45,630 nt of DNA, from positions 1 to 45,630 of IMG/VR virus record IMGVR_UViG_3300032053_000144; one strand, written 5' to 3'. How positions within the stretch are numbered: the first letter of the stretch is position 1; each line of letters opens with the position of its first letter. The position numbers and the translations under genes are program-made. Positions 17,528-26,821 of the stretch are shown piece after piece. Under the pieces are notes generated by a model. The model was not told where the DNA came from, searched no databases, and saw only the letters and a list, made by a program, of their open reading frames with translations. The DNA comes from a virus.

Positions 17528-18394
17528 TTAGGCGTTATAATTGGGTGGATAATCAAAATTATTTTCAGAAGAACGTTGGTATGGCTCTTTATCATCAACC
17601 ATAAACCCTCTATCTGAACGGGGCATTGGGTAACCCATATCTTGTATTAATTGAATAACTTCTACTTTTTCTCTATCTGTTAATTTCCACTTATCTGCTT
17701 GACGTCGAAATAAATCCTCTATATCTTTACCACCAGATATTGTGCCATTGATGCATACTCTTGCAATACGTGAAATAAAAATAGGCACAGTTACAATAAT
17801 TCCACCAATACTAGCAATTTTTTGAGCTTCTTTGGTAATTCCAGAATTTAGAGCGGCTTTCTTTTTACGTCTCACTAATTCTTTATCTAAACGCCCCATA
17901 CCATCTTCCATTGAAATGCGGGCATCTTCGGCGTGTGATATATCTATTTTACCTTCGTGATCGTCTTGTAGCATTTTAGATAAAAGACCTAATCCCTTAC
18001 CCAAATATGATTTAGCTCTTTCAATGCCAAGCGTTTCGCCTTTATGTTTGGGTATTTTATTTAAATAATCTTTTACCCAATGCAAATCTTTGGGTTGATC
18101 GGCGGCTTTAGACTTATCCTCTTCTTTTTTATCTTCCTTATCACCTTTTGTTTCTACCACCAAATCATCGCCCAGAACTTCGACCAAATCATCGGCTCCT
18201 GGCAAAAAAGGTAAAGTAAAAGATAATTCGGCTTTGATGCCTGCTTCGCCTTCTGGCGCGTGCATTTCTACAACTTGTTCGGCGCTTGGCATATTATCAT
18301 AGAGAACGACCTCATTATCATCTTCCGCCTCTACTGGAAGAGCAACTATCATATCCTTGGCTAAATTAAGTTGAGCACCCTTATACATTGACAT
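17528..18394 (-). CDS. Unknown late protein with a charged linker
   Basis: 288 residues. The N-terminal ~85 include LSFTLPFLPGADDLVEVLG. A Lys/Asp/Glu-only linker follows (about 84-100, GDKEDKKEEDKSKAAD), then helical regions, a hydrophobic segment GGIIVTVPIFISRIARVCI near residue 195, and a C-terminus rich in Tyr, Pro and Asn. The hydrophobic stretch is too broken for a clear membrane helix. AGGATTTAA precedes the ATG. A 110-base noncoding gap follows upstream (18395..18504). No family recognised. Confidence 0.55.
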   Translation of the reverse strand: MSMYKGAQLNLAKDMIVALPVEAEDDNEVVLYDNMPSAEQVVEMHAPEGEAGIKAELSFTLPFLPGADDLVEVLGDDLVVETKGDKEDKKEEDKSKAADQPKDLHWVKDYLNKIPKHKGETLGIERAKSYLGKGLGLLSKMLQDDHEGKIDISHAEDARISMEDGMGRLDKELVRRKKKAALNSGITKEAQKIASIGGIIVTVPIFISRIARVCINGTISGGKDIEDLFRRQADKWKLTDREKVEVIQLIQDMGYPMPRSDRGFMVDDKEPYQRSSENNFDYPPNYNA

Positions 18395-18504
18395 TTAAAT
18401 CCTATTGATAAAATTCAAAAATATGCAAAAATATCACTTTTGTAATATTAAAATTTGATTTATATCTATCTTTTCCCCAGATATTAGTATTTAGCATACC
18501 TATT

Positions 18505-18990
18505 TTATATCGACAAAGTGCCAACTATTTGATTTAAAATAACTTTTCTTTTCAATAGTCTTTCTTTTCTTGTTGCCCAATTAGTCATCCCATAGTAAAG
18601 GTTACGATATTCTTGACCATCAGTATAGTAAGTAATAGGATAAGAATTTGTTCCACCCATACCAAGCCCTTCTCCCACTTGTGAGTAATATGGAGATCCG
18701 TTGAAACTTATCTGTTGTGCAATTCCGGCATCCGACTGTCCGTAGTTGCAATCCACTACTTTAGAACGTTTCTTGAACAAATGAGCTGCATATTTGCATT
18801 TTTTAGGCTCTACATTCTTGTCTAAAATATCCATATTGTGTGCAACAATATCATTGTTATTATCAGCGTCTGGATCAATTTCTTGCATTTCATCCATTGC
18901 ATCACCAGCTGTATGGCAAGCTGACGCAATGCTTAAACCAAATGGACACTTTGCATCTTCATTGTTTCTAATGACCGATAATTTAAACAT
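18505..18990 (-). CDS. Unknown late protein with conserved Cys and Tyr-rich C-terminus
   Basis: 161 residues. The N-terminal half has four Cys at intervals (KCPFGLSIASAC, KKCKYAAHLF, VVDCNYG) that could bind a metal or form structural contacts. The C-terminal half is Gly/Tyr/Ser-rich (GSPYYSQVGEGLGMGGT, YRNLYYGMTNW). Composition suits a virion protein. The upstream gene ends five bases before this start. Confidence 0.5.
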   Translation of the reverse strand: MFKLSVIRNNEDAKCPFGLSIASACHTAGDAMDEMQEIDPDADNNNDIVAHNMDILDKNVEPKKCKYAAHLFKKRSKVVDCNYGQSDAGIAQQISFNGSPYYSQVGEGLGMGGTNSYPITYYTDGQEYRNLYYGMTNWATRKERLLKRKVILNQIVGTLSI

Positions 18991-18995
18991 TTGCT

Positions 18996-19412
18996 TTATT
19001 TAGCCTTATATTTATCTGGACGAGAATTAAGTATATTATCTATGTCTTTTTTTCGCTTCTTTCTTCTTTTTGCTCGAAAATCAGATACGCTTTTATATTT
19101 ATCTAAATTTTGATAAAGACCCTCGCCATAATCATAGTTCTTGCGGATTTGAGCTTTTTTATCAATATCTATTTTACGAAAATCTCCATTTTCATCTTTG
19201 AAGTAACCTAACTCACTCATTGCATCAACCACTGCTTCGTAAGCAACCACGCTATAATAATAACTATCTCCGATATTCATCCTATCATCGCGCTGATTGG
19301 ATAAATAATCTCCAACACAAGATTGCACCTTATCTTCTGATAAAAAATCAGGACCTATAATAGACTTCAGTAATGTAATTAGATGATTACGCGGTTTCTT
19401 TTTGTCTGTCAT
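18996..19412 (-). CDS. Unknown basic protein with Arg/Lys-rich C-terminus
   Basis: 138 residues: an N-terminal helical region (HLITLLKSIIGPDFL), a central YYYSVVAYEAVVDAMSELGY helix and a very basic end (DFRAKRRKKRKKDIDN). The start overlaps the upstream TGA (ATGA). The basic tail suggests contact with nucleic acid, perhaps in packaging, but this is only inferred from charge. Confidence 0.5.
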   Translation of the reverse strand: MTDKKKPRNHLITLLKSIIGPDFLSEDKVQSCVGDYLSNQRDDRMNIGDSYYYSVVAYEAVVDAMSELGYFKDENGDFRKIDIDKKAQIRKNYDYGEGLYQNLDKYKSVSDFRAKRRKKRKKDIDNILNSRPDKYKAK

Positions 19413-20200
19413 AAAATCCTCTTTGACATAATTTTAGAATAATATGGCACTAATGCTTCGGTAATAGGTATAAATTTCCACATATTCATTTTATTTATTA
19501 AATAAACAGCCCTATCTGCATCAAGGGAAAGAGCTTTATTAATATTTTTAGATAGATAAGACTTTTCTGATTGCATAATATATTCTGGATTATGTTTAAT
19601 CCATTCAATAATTTTAGGATCAACATCAAAACCTAATTTAGCTGCTAAATATACTACTCTAATAATGCGGTTAGTATTATATTTAAATGTTAAATTTGGA
19701 GTTAAACAAGTTCTTATAATTTTATTTTCTAAATCTTTAATACCCTGACCAGTTATATCTTTAACCCTTTTAAAATCTAATGACATTAATAACGTATTAC
19801 AAAAGAAATCCCTACTATATAATTCTTGCTTCATTTCAGTTGGGTTTTCAATTCCCATTATTTGCAATATTTGAACTATATTAGGTGTTCTAAAATTACT
19901 GGAAAAATCTATTTTAAAATCTTTTAAATAAATAGATATATGTCCAGGATCTTCCGGAGCATGATCACGCGGGCGCGTATTCTTAACCAAGATTGGCATT
20001 TGCTTGCGCAATTCCATCGCATATGATGCCGCTAAATTAAAAACAGTCTTATCACCAGTAGTAATATCAATATCATTAAATGATTTTTGTAAATTCCCTA
20101 AAACTCGATCGCGGACGAGCCCTCCCACAATCAGGGGTTGTGAGGTGCCGCTTTCGGTGGCAACATCATCCAGTAAGGTAAGGAGTAATTTAAGTGACAT
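19409..20200 (-). CDS. cca: CCA-adding enzyme / tRNA nucleotidyltransferase-like protein
   Basis: 263 residues with the class II nucleotidyltransferase order: LIVGGLVRDRVLG (G-G and R-D substrate loop, ~23-35), FNDIDITTGD with the catalytic Asp43/Asp45 pair, YSRDFFCNTLL (~128-138), KDITGQGIKDLENKIIRT (~147-164) and RIIRVVYLAAKLGF (~178-191). These match bacterial CCA-adding or poly(A) polymerase head and neck. It ends after ~260 residues, so body and tail domains are short compared with bacterial enzymes of ~400. It adds nucleotides to RNA 3' ends, most likely repairing tRNA. It lies between virion genes with ATGA overlap downstream. No tRNA gene was seen in the window. Confidence 0.8.
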   Translation of the reverse strand: MSLKLLLTLLDDVATESGTSQPLIVGGLVRDRVLGNLQKSFNDIDITTGDKTVFNLAASYAMELRKQMPILVKNTRPRDHAPEDPGHISIYLKDFKIDFSSNFRTPNIVQILQIMGIENPTEMKQELYSRDFFCNTLLMSLDFKRVKDITGQGIKDLENKIIRTCLTPNLTFKYNTNRIIRVVYLAAKLGFDVDPKIIEWIKHNPEYIMQSEKSYLSKNINKALSLDADRAVYLINKMNMWKFIPITEALVPYYSKIMSKRIL

Positions 20201-20203
20201 TGG

Positions 20204-21907
20204 TTATGGTATTAATTGTGTTGGAACTTGAGATACTTCTTCGGCAGGCTCTGTCGGAGGGGTTAGCATTGCGGATTGTGCCGTAGGAGTCGGTTGCGAT
20301 GGAAGAGTTGGCTCCTTTGTTTGATCTTGTAATTCCTCACTTAAGGCATTGTCCTGTATTTGCTTACGCATTTCTTTGCGATTTTCATCTTTATCTTTAT
20401 CGAGCTGCAATTTATGCTGTAATTGCTGTACATCCGATCTTGTTTCAGGCTGTTCTGTAAGATCTATTTCAGCCGATATCGCGCCACGAAGTTTAGTTAA
20501 AATATCAGAAAGACGCGAAATAGAATAATTAGAAGCTTCGTGATTTTTTTGAATAATTTCACTCAAATTATTAAAATAACTAGATAGCCCCAAATTAAAT
20601 AACATCAAATCAATAATAGAAAGTTCGCGGACAATAGTTCTATTTTGAAAAATAGCATTAACATCTTCTATTTTTTTAACAATATCTTTAATAGAAATAC
20701 TAGATAAAGCACTATTAATAATAGCATCAATATCCTTATTTGAAGTTTCTGAAGATGGTGTTATGGTCTCTGGCAAAGACACTTCCATATTATCTTGAGG
20801 AATAGTTCCCGGCGACGGTGGTTTAGAGGGCATTGGCGGGGCAGGAAAGGGCGTAGGGGCGGTTTGCTGTGCTGGTGGGGCAAACTGCGCCTCAACAGAC
20901 AAATCATCATCTAATGTAATATCAGAGTCTAATTCATCTTTCTCTGTAGAGTCTGAAAAATTACTATCCGTAAATCCGCCTGTATTTAGATTTTCCAATA
21001 ATTCCTCAAATGGATCCTTTTCCTTGGGCGCGACGGGAGGAGAGGGAAGGGCAGCATCTTCTGTTAATGCTGGCGGTGGGGGTGCGGTGAGAGCATCGAC
21101 AGGTGGAGTGGGGTTTTCCAAAGAACCAGCAACACCATCTCCCGATTGAGATGCAATAGGAATTTCTCCTTGAGCAAAATCCATTTTACCCGGAACACCA
21201 GTAGTGGTGGGTGTGCCTGTGCTTTGGGCAAATTTCGTTAAAAATTTGGCAGATCGCGTAAAACCATCATTAGATAATCTGTTAGCCTGCCTAATAGTTA
21301 AATCATAATATAATTGATTGGAAAGGCTAACTTTATTTACAGTTTGAATTTGCTGTAATAATGTATACATACCTGAAAGTAATTTTTCAAACTCTTCTCC
21401 CACAAGGAGATGACCTTCATATGAAGTAAGATGTTTAATAGCTGCGTGTAGGCGTCCAATGATTTTTTTTCTCTGCTCTTCCATCATCTCGCGCTTTTGT
21501 TTCTTTTCATCTTTCTCTATTTGTGCGGCTTGAGCAGCAGTTTGAGCGACATTTTGAGCGGAAAGTTGCGCCTCGGCAGCAGCTTCATTAAAGTCTGGCA
21601 CTACGGGCGGAGGCACGTTACGCTGTATGTTTGGAAGCAAATATCCGGGAATACTATCATTAACATAAAATTGTGCTTTTTTATATTTAGTTTGATTACC
21701 AGACTGGTAATAAGTAATCCAGCTTGCAAAATCCTTTTTTTCAACAATCTCCCAATTAGAGGTAACATTACCAAATGATTCTTTAAATGGGGTTCCAAGA
21801 TATAATTTAGAATAGATTTCACGCATTGCATCAAGCCATTTATTTAAATTATAAACTGGCTTGATAAATATGCTATCTGGGGCAAAATTTGGATAGGCAT
21901 TCTTCAT
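20204..21907 (-). CDS. Large virion-like protein with Pro-rich linkers
   Basis: 567 residues. Start MKNAYPNFAPDSIFIKPVYN leads into a folded aromatic N-terminal domain (SWITYYQSGNQTKYK). A helical Ala/Gln segment follows (AAAEAQLSAQNVAQTAAQAA), then a helical domain, a long Pro/Ala linker (~240-400 with PTPFPAPPMPSKPPSPG), another helical domain and a Pro/Thr C-terminus. The linker style is the same as in 10066..12078. Function unknown; most likely a structural or injected protein. Confidence 0.6.
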   Translation of the reverse strand: MKNAYPNFAPDSIFIKPVYNLNKWLDAMREIYSKLYLGTPFKESFGNVTSNWEIVEKKDFASWITYYQSGNQTKYKKAQFYVNDSIPGYLLPNIQRNVPPPVVPDFNEAAAEAQLSAQNVAQTAAQAAQIEKDEKKQKREMMEEQRKKIIGRLHAAIKHLTSYEGHLLVGEEFEKLLSGMYTLLQQIQTVNKVSLSNQLYYDLTIRQANRLSNDGFTRSAKFLTKFAQSTGTPTTTGVPGKMDFAQGEIPIASQSGDGVAGSLENPTPPVDALTAPPPPALTEDAALPSPPVAPKEKDPFEELLENLNTGGFTDSNFSDSTEKDELDSDITLDDDLSVEAQFAPPAQQTAPTPFPAPPMPSKPPSPGTIPQDNMEVSLPETITPSSETSNKDIDAIINSALSSISIKDIVKKIEDVNAIFQNRTIVRELSIIDLMLFNLGLSSYFNNLSEIIQKNHEASNYSISRLSDILTKLRGAISAEIDLTEQPETRSDVQQLQHKLQLDKDKDENRKEMRKQIQDNALSEELQDQTKEPTLPSQPTPTAQSAMLTPPTEPAEEVSQVPTQLIP

Positions 21908-21954
21908 TAAGCAGACCTCAAAGAAAATACTAAAATAATGCCTGTAATCAATGT

Positions 21955-22713
21955 TTAGGCTGAAGGTATATCGAGTTGAACGGATACCTGATCTTCTAAT
22001 CTTCTTGCTTCTATTAGGCGGGCATCTACAGATAGAGTAGTTTCTGTAGGTTCTTTAAGTTTCTTTAATTCTTCATTAAGAATATCAACAAAAAGCAATG
22101 AAGTGTCATAATCTAATCTGGAAATTACCTCTCTAATCACTTTAGAGAACACTCCGATATGCTGATCAAGAATCTGAATATTAATAGTATTTTGCTGTAT
22201 TATCTTATCTGGACTACCATTAATAATGGTTTCTTGTTTTTCCAATAAATTAGTAATTGTTTGAATCCATTGCAAGATTACATAATCTGGTTTTGTATTA
22301 TTTGGATTAGATTGAATAATATTATATATTTGTTCTATTCTAAATTCTGATGCCACAATTAGATTTTTAATTAAAACTTTTATATCTACTTCTGTATTTA
22401 TATATTCTTGTAATTTATCACGATATGCGCTATTACTTTGAACTAATTTTTTAGGGTCTTGTTCGATATTAGATCGATAATTACTATATTCCTGCATAAT
22501 ATCTTGTTTTACAATATTATACATGTCTAAATACTCATCCTTAAATTTTTTTAAGGAAGCTATTCCAATTATTAATTGGGTGCTTTTTGTTTCTTTATAT
22601 TTATATTTTAACCATTTATTAATATCAGATGGACTAATATTTAATACTAATTTAGCAATTATTTCATCTTTATCTGGATGACAAGATATAGATTTTATAA
22701 TATTATCTTTCAT
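21955..22713 (-). CDS. Helical protein, function unknown
   Basis: 252 residues, predominantly helical and rich in Ile, Lys and Asn. The first ~40 residues (KDEIIAKLVLNISPSDINKWLKYKY) could form a small helix-turn-helix followed by long helices, an arrangement seen in some small terminase subunits, but the match is too weak to name it. A ribosome-binding site GAGG lies upstream of the ATG. It belongs to the virion block. Confidence 0.55.
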   Translation of the reverse strand: MKDNIIKSISCHPDKDEIIAKLVLNISPSDINKWLKYKYKETKSTQLIIGIASLKKFKDEYLDMYNIVKQDIMQEYSNYRSNIEQDPKKLVQSNSAYRDKLQEYINTEVDIKVLIKNLIVASEFRIEQIYNIIQSNPNNTKPDYVILQWIQTITNLLEKQETIINGSPDKIIQQNTINIQILDQHIGVFSKVIREVISRLDYDTSLLFVDILNEELKKLKEPTETTLSVDARLIEARRLEDQVSVQLDIPSA

Positions 22714-22718
22714 TTAAT

Positions 22719-22793
22719 CTAACCTCGTATCCCAAACAGAGCTTGAAATTTTTCGATCCTTTCAAATTGTTCGGCTAATTTGACTATCTTCAC
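22719..22793 (-). CDS. Possible 24-residue peptide gene
   Basis: GTG start at 22793 with AGAGAG five to ten bases upstream (at the end of the preceding gene), encoding VKIVKLAEQFERIEKFQALF plus four residues and ending TAG. It fills the gap between two genes almost exactly. The peptide would be one amphipathic helix. It may instead be chance coding in an intergenic gap. Confidence 0.3.
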   Translation of the reverse strand: MKIVKLAEQFERIEKFQALFGIRG

Positions 22794-22797
22794 AAGA

Positions 22798-23952
22798 TTA
22801 CTCTCTATAAATACCTAAACGTCCATCTCTATTATCAAACATTTGATGACCATCTTCGTGATATTTTGGGGTTTGTTCGCTAACTGAACCTCCGCCAATC
22901 TTATCGCCGTGCAAAGTGGTAAAGCCAGTATCATAATTATAAACTTTATGATCTAACGAACATTGCCAAGTGCCTTCGGCAATACGAGCTAATTGCGCTC
23001 CTGGATGATCGAAACAAGTGCGGCTACTTAAAGATGCCTCTAATGGTCGATATGTTTTAAAAGTTGGACTTTTTTTCAGAGCATCTAAAGCTTCTTTAAC
23101 GCCTATATTTTCGTCTAACTCTTCTTTGGGAGACTTATATTTTTTTTTTAAAGTATTAATTTTATCATCTTCTGCTTTTTTAAAATTAAAAGTATAATCT
23201 TTTGGAGTAGAGAGGGTTAATAAAATTTCATCAAGTACGGCGGCCTGCTTTTCTAATAACTCATCACCAGATTCATCAAAAGATGTTGCAAGAGCAGCCA
23301 TTTCGTCCAGGCTTTCTAGCGTAATTAATGATTGTGTAACTGGTTCGGTAGCTTTAATTTCTTCTGCCACCTCTTTGAGAATGTCGGATGCCTGCACTAA
23401 TGAAAGGGCTAAACTATCTAAATGCTCATCAGAAGCTTCTATTAAAAGTTCATTATCCTGGGCTTCTAACCATTTTGCTATAACTAAAATTTTATCTGAT
23501 AATTTTGAATTGGTCATTGTAATCCTGGTTTGCCCCTGCTTAGGAGTATCGCGCGTTATTGAAATAGGTTGGCGTATTTTTTTATTGTCGTCGGTCATGC
23601 CATCTAACTCTACTAGAGGTTTCTCTTTTTCAAACTTTCTTTTAGCCATATCTGCCTTTTGCTGTGGAGAAAGTACTGTATCTAAAATTTTGTTAGATAC
23701 GGCATCGACACCGGCGCCCATTGTATCTCTAATTTTTTCGATTACCGCATCGCCTTTTTGAATAGTTGGATTATTTTGCAATGACTGTAATTTTTTATCA
23801 ATTGATCGAATCGTCGGGCTTTCCTGTATTATTTGATGAGGTCTGGTAAGAGGATCTTCCAGAGTCATAGGTGCAGGTGTCGTTGGGGCACTCGGCGGAG
23901 CGACCGGAGATGTTGAAGCTGCTTGTCCTACACTTTTCAAATCGGCAATCAT
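22798..23952 (-). CDS. Virion-like protein with a C-terminal Cys/His domain
   Basis: 384 residues. A Pro/Ala/Thr N-terminus (SPVAPPSAPTTPAPM), helical middle with acidic segments (LDEMAALATSFDESGDEL), and a C-terminal ~90-residue region with SRTCFDHPGAQLARI and GTWQCSLDHKVYNYDTGF. The C-x2-HP and C-x3-H pattern looks like a small zinc-stabilised fold. It ends with Gly/Asp/Arg-rich residues. The adjacent upstream gene also ends in a Cys/His domain, suggesting the two work in the same structure. Confidence 0.6.
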   Translation of the reverse strand: MIADLKSVGQAASTSPVAPPSAPTTPAPMTLEDPLTRPHQIIQESPTIRSIDKKLQSLQNNPTIQKGDAVIEKIRDTMGAGVDAVSNKILDTVLSPQQKADMAKRKFEKEKPLVELDGMTDDNKKIRQPISITRDTPKQGQTRITMTNSKLSDKILVIAKWLEAQDNELLIEASDEHLDSLALSLVQASDILKEVAEEIKATEPVTQSLITLESLDEMAALATSFDESGDELLEKQAAVLDEILLTLSTPKDYTFNFKKAEDDKINTLKKKYKSPKEELDENIGVKEALDALKKSPTFKTYRPLEASLSSRTCFDHPGAQLARIAEGTWQCSLDHKVYNYDTGFTTLHGDKIGGGSVSEQTPKYHEDGHQMFDNRDGRLGIYRE

Positions 23953-23960
23953 AATTGACC

Positions 23961-25601
23961 TTAAAGATAAACTTTACTATCCATAAATGAGGCGCCTTCG
24001 TAACTTTCATCCATCCCTCGTCTATATAGGGGTTGGCAGTCGCCACGTTTATCCTGATAAACCTTATGTGTAGGTAATCCGGTATGTCCACAAATTTCGT
24101 GTTGACTGGACGAACTATTAATTATCATTGCACACTTACTTGGTTGCTCAACCTCTTCGCCCTTATGTCCAAGACCGTGGGTAAAGGCAGCTAATGCAAC
24201 TTCATATGCTTTTTCATCATCTGAATCAGATAATACATTCAAGGCATCTTCCGCTTTAATATAATTACTTTCAGCAATGGCATTTTTAACAATATTTACT
24301 AATTCCGAAGGTTTAATGCCATATAGTGGGGAAGCTGACAATGCGGCAACACGATCAAATCCTTCTGTGCGCAGAAGTAATGACAAAGATGCTTTATCAA
24401 AAGAGTTGATAGATCCATTACAAAGCAATACAGTTGGGGGCAATACATTATTGCTTTCAACTTTAAGCGGCACCTTAAAGGCAACGGAGCCGCCATTTAA
24501 TGCTACCGAATAGGTAATTGACTCATCATTACTTGATAAGACGGCTATATTATACGAATGCACACCACAGCTATTTAATTGTTTCTCTATAAGAGAATTG
24601 CCACGTTCAATAATTTTATTACCAAATTTAAAGCTTGCAAATCCTAATTCAGAATCAAATGTTTTAGCAATTGCGTCTATTTCAGAATCTTTAATTTGTG
24701 GTAAATTTAATATTAAATTAGGATTAACAACATCTACTTTAGTGCCCAATACTTGGGGTCCAAGATAATCTACCGCAGTTTCCTTTTGGGCATTTAATTT
24801 GGTTAAAGCTAAATCAACATTGCTAATTTCTTGATCATTACCCTTTGCAGTTAAAGAAGCGTTTAACACCTCTTCTGCATGAATTTGTAAACGATCTCCA
24901 GCTCTTGATGTTAAATAAGAATAAACCGTATCTTTGTTTAATTCCTCTGCGCCAGCATTACCGACAAACATTGAGGGACTATATAGCACCTTATTAGCTG
25001 CGGTTTCGACTGGAACCAATATTGAAGTAGTGCCACGAGGAGTTTCAAATGAAACGGCACAAACTAAAATATTATCTTTTCCACATAATACTTCTGACTG
25101 AACTGTAAATCCTAAATCTTTAAATCTATTAATACATACAGAAACAGCTTGTTTTATAGCAGTTTGACTATAATCTACGCCCTTTGTTCCGCCGAACGCT
25201 TTATCTAAAGCACCGGCAAGTATGGGATCAACAACATTATCAAATGCCTCTTGCATTACATCATTTGATGTATTCTCGCCCACACGATTATATATGGCGG
25301 GTTCAGCTTGCACTTCTGTTTTGCCCAGTTCTTCGGCAAATACTGCAGCAAATTTAGTATTACGGCTATAAAATTTTTCATATAAATCTTTTACTTCTGC
25401 GCGAGAAATAAATAATTTATCAGAATTTGCCATTTTACTCACAACTCTTGATAACATTCCAATAGTATGATCTTCTGGATATTGCTCTTGAGCTTTAACA
25501 AGTTTAACGGTAAGAAGAGGTAATGAAATTTTTTCATTATCTTCAGCGAATTTAGCCAAAGAATTGGCTAATTTTAATAGAGTTTGATGAGCATTCGACA
25601 T
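23961..25601 (-). CDS. Large virion-like protein with a Cys/His C-terminus
   Basis: 546 residues. N-terminal helices, two alpha/beta-like repeats in the middle (GFTVQSEVLCGKDNILVCAV ... TTSILVPVETA; and VHSYNIAVLSSNDESITYSV ... VAFKVPLKVES), which resemble each other in strand pattern and could be an internal duplication. The C-terminus has CAMIINSSSSQHEICGHTGL and a later CQPLYRRG, a probable metal site. TAATG-coupled to the upstream gene. No defined family. Confidence 0.6.
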   Translation of the reverse strand: MSNAHQTLLKLANSLAKFAEDNEKISLPLLTVKLVKAQEQYPEDHTIGMLSRVVSKMANSDKLFISRAEVKDLYEKFYSRNTKFAAVFAEELGKTEVQAEPAIYNRVGENTSNDVMQEAFDNVVDPILAGALDKAFGGTKGVDYSQTAIKQAVSVCINRFKDLGFTVQSEVLCGKDNILVCAVSFETPRGTTSILVPVETAANKVLYSPSMFVGNAGAEELNKDTVYSYLTSRAGDRLQIHAEEVLNASLTAKGNDQEISNVDLALTKLNAQKETAVDYLGPQVLGTKVDVVNPNLILNLPQIKDSEIDAIAKTFDSELGFASFKFGNKIIERGNSLIEKQLNSCGVHSYNIAVLSSNDESITYSVALNGGSVAFKVPLKVESNNVLPPTVLLCNGSINSFDKASLSLLLRTEGFDRVAALSASPLYGIKPSELVNIVKNAIAESNYIKAEDALNVLSDSDDEKAYEVALAAFTHGLGHKGEEVEQPSKCAMIINSSSSQHEICGHTGLPTHKVYQDKRGDCQPLYRRGMDESYEGASFMDSKVYL

Positions 25602-26053
25602 TAGGCAAGCTCCGGATATTTAACTAATATACTTTTTTGCGTATCACGATCGATAGATTTTAATAATGATTGAACTAAATCTTTATTACTAGCAAGTTTT
25701 TTAGGTAAATATTGTTTAACTAATAATAAGTCTTTATCTTGCATACCTAACTGCGAAGCTGCAATCTTACAAAGATGTTCTTTTTTATAAAAAACGTGTA
25801 AATCTGCATTCTTTACAATAACAGACCAAGGTTGAAAACTTGCCGTTACAATCTTCTCCTCATCATATAGGGCAATAATATAATCACCATCATCTGAACT
25901 TTGTATTTGCCACAGCTCATCATCAGGAGCATCGCGAAATTTTACAACATCAAACGCAATTTTGACTATTTTATCTTTTACGTCAGATAGTTTATAAGAT
26001 TTTTTAGATACTACGCTTTCTACATTATCTAAATTGATTGAGAATTTCGGCAT
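25601..26053 (-). CDS. Unknown protein at the head of the virion operon
   Basis: 150 residues: beta-rich N-terminal ~95 (KIVKIAFDVVKFRDAPDDEL, DGDYIIALYDEEKIVTASF) and helical C-terminus (SQLGMQDKDLLLVKQYL). GGAG sits seven bases before the ATG. An 86-base gap separates it from the HTH gene upstream and would be a natural place for a late promoter, though no consensus was found there. It overlaps the next gene (TAATG). Confidence 0.55.
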   Translation of the reverse strand: MPKFSINLDNVESVVSKKSYKLSDVKDKIVKIAFDVVKFRDAPDDELWQIQSSDDGDYIIALYDEEKIVTASFQPWSVIVKNADLHVFYKKEHLCKIAASQLGMQDKDLLLVKQYLPKKLASNKDLVQSLLKSIDRDTQKSILVKYPELA

Positions 26054-26139
26054 TTCTACTCCAAAGAGGGATTTCAGAGAAATATGAAAATAATAGTAGG
26101 AAATAATTAGTTAACATATTAATAAACCTATTTTATTCT

Positions 26140-26610
26140 TCAAAACGGGTCACTATCTCTTAAATCAGCGATTTTTTGTAAAATCTCATTAACTTTCTGG
26201 TCTTCTTTTACAATTTTTTGTAATTTTAATCTTACACCACCATAAGTAATGGGCTTACCTTTATTGTCTTTATTCTTATAATCGACGTTCCCATTTATGC
26301 ATTTTGTTATTGATGATTGGTTTACGCCTAATGCTTTAGCAATTTCTATTTGCGTTTTGCCAGAAGCGGATAGCTTAACTACCTCTTTTTGACGCTCCGT
26401 GAGATTATCCTCTATAATACGCCAAAGCTCTACATTTAATTGTTCTTGTAATTCCGCAATATCGTCATTATATGAGAATGGGTTTAATTTTTTATATATA
26501 GAGTCATTATCGGAGAAGATATCTAATAATTCGTGAGGGTAGGATATTTCCAAAAGTAAATTTTGGTAGGAATCGCTTCGATTTTTTATTTTTTTATAAT
26601 CTCTCATCAT
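26140..26610 (-). CDS. Sigma-70 region-4-like HTH protein, possible late regulator
   Basis: 156 residues. Residues ~70-107 read LTERQKEVVKLSASGKTQIE then IAKALGVNQSSITKCING. This is the classical region-4/LuxR-like helix-turn-helix used to bind -35 elements or other DNA. The N-terminal ~60 and C-terminal ~45 residues are helical and charged, without recognisable sigma region 2, so it is not a full sigma factor. It lies at the junction of the replication block and the virion block, just downstream of a terminator, a good place for a late-gene activator. A small terminase subunit with HTH is an alternative. AAAGG precedes the ATGATG start; it ends TGA. Confidence 0.65.
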   Translation of the reverse strand: MMRDYKKIKNRSDSYQNLLLEISYPHELLDIFSDNDSIYKKLNPFSYNDDIAELQEQLNVELWRIIEDNLTERQKEVVKLSASGKTQIEIAKALGVNQSSITKCINGNVDYKNKDNKGKPITYGGVRLKLQKIVKEDQKVNEILQKIADLRDSDPF

Positions 26611-26611
26611 A

Positions 26612-26821
26612 TTAACCTTTAATATTATTTCTTAATAAAAGATTGCCAATAGTTGTTACACTACATTTATTAATTTTAGCCAATTCTCTTCTCGATACTG
26701 TCCCACTTTTATAAATATCACATATTTCCAATTCCTGCTCCAACGTAAATTTATTACAACCATTAGAAGATTTATTATAATCACTAACTATATATCCCTG
26801 TATTTCTCATAATTTAGACAA
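26612..26821 (-). pseudogene. Decayed HTH/homing-endonuclease-like fragment with in-frame TGA
   Basis: From a possible TTG at 26821 the frame reads LSKL, then TGA (26807..26809), then 64 open codons: EIQGYIVSDYNKSSNGCNKF and further, with the HTH GTVSRRELAKINKCSVTTIG followed by NLLLRN. The HTH is like those in NUMOD-type homing endonuclease tails. Replacing the TGA by Trp gives a natural protein start. There is no ATG in frame. It lies between the primase terminator and the sigma-like gene. Either a relic or a sequence error; no other gene occupies these bases. Confidence 0.45.

Noticed and set aside
18454-18470. T4-like late promoter (TATAAATC) in the gap upstream of 17528..18394
   Set aside because: Only a partial match in very AT-rich DNA, not repeated before other virion genes. 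The 110-base gap otherwise shows nothing definite.
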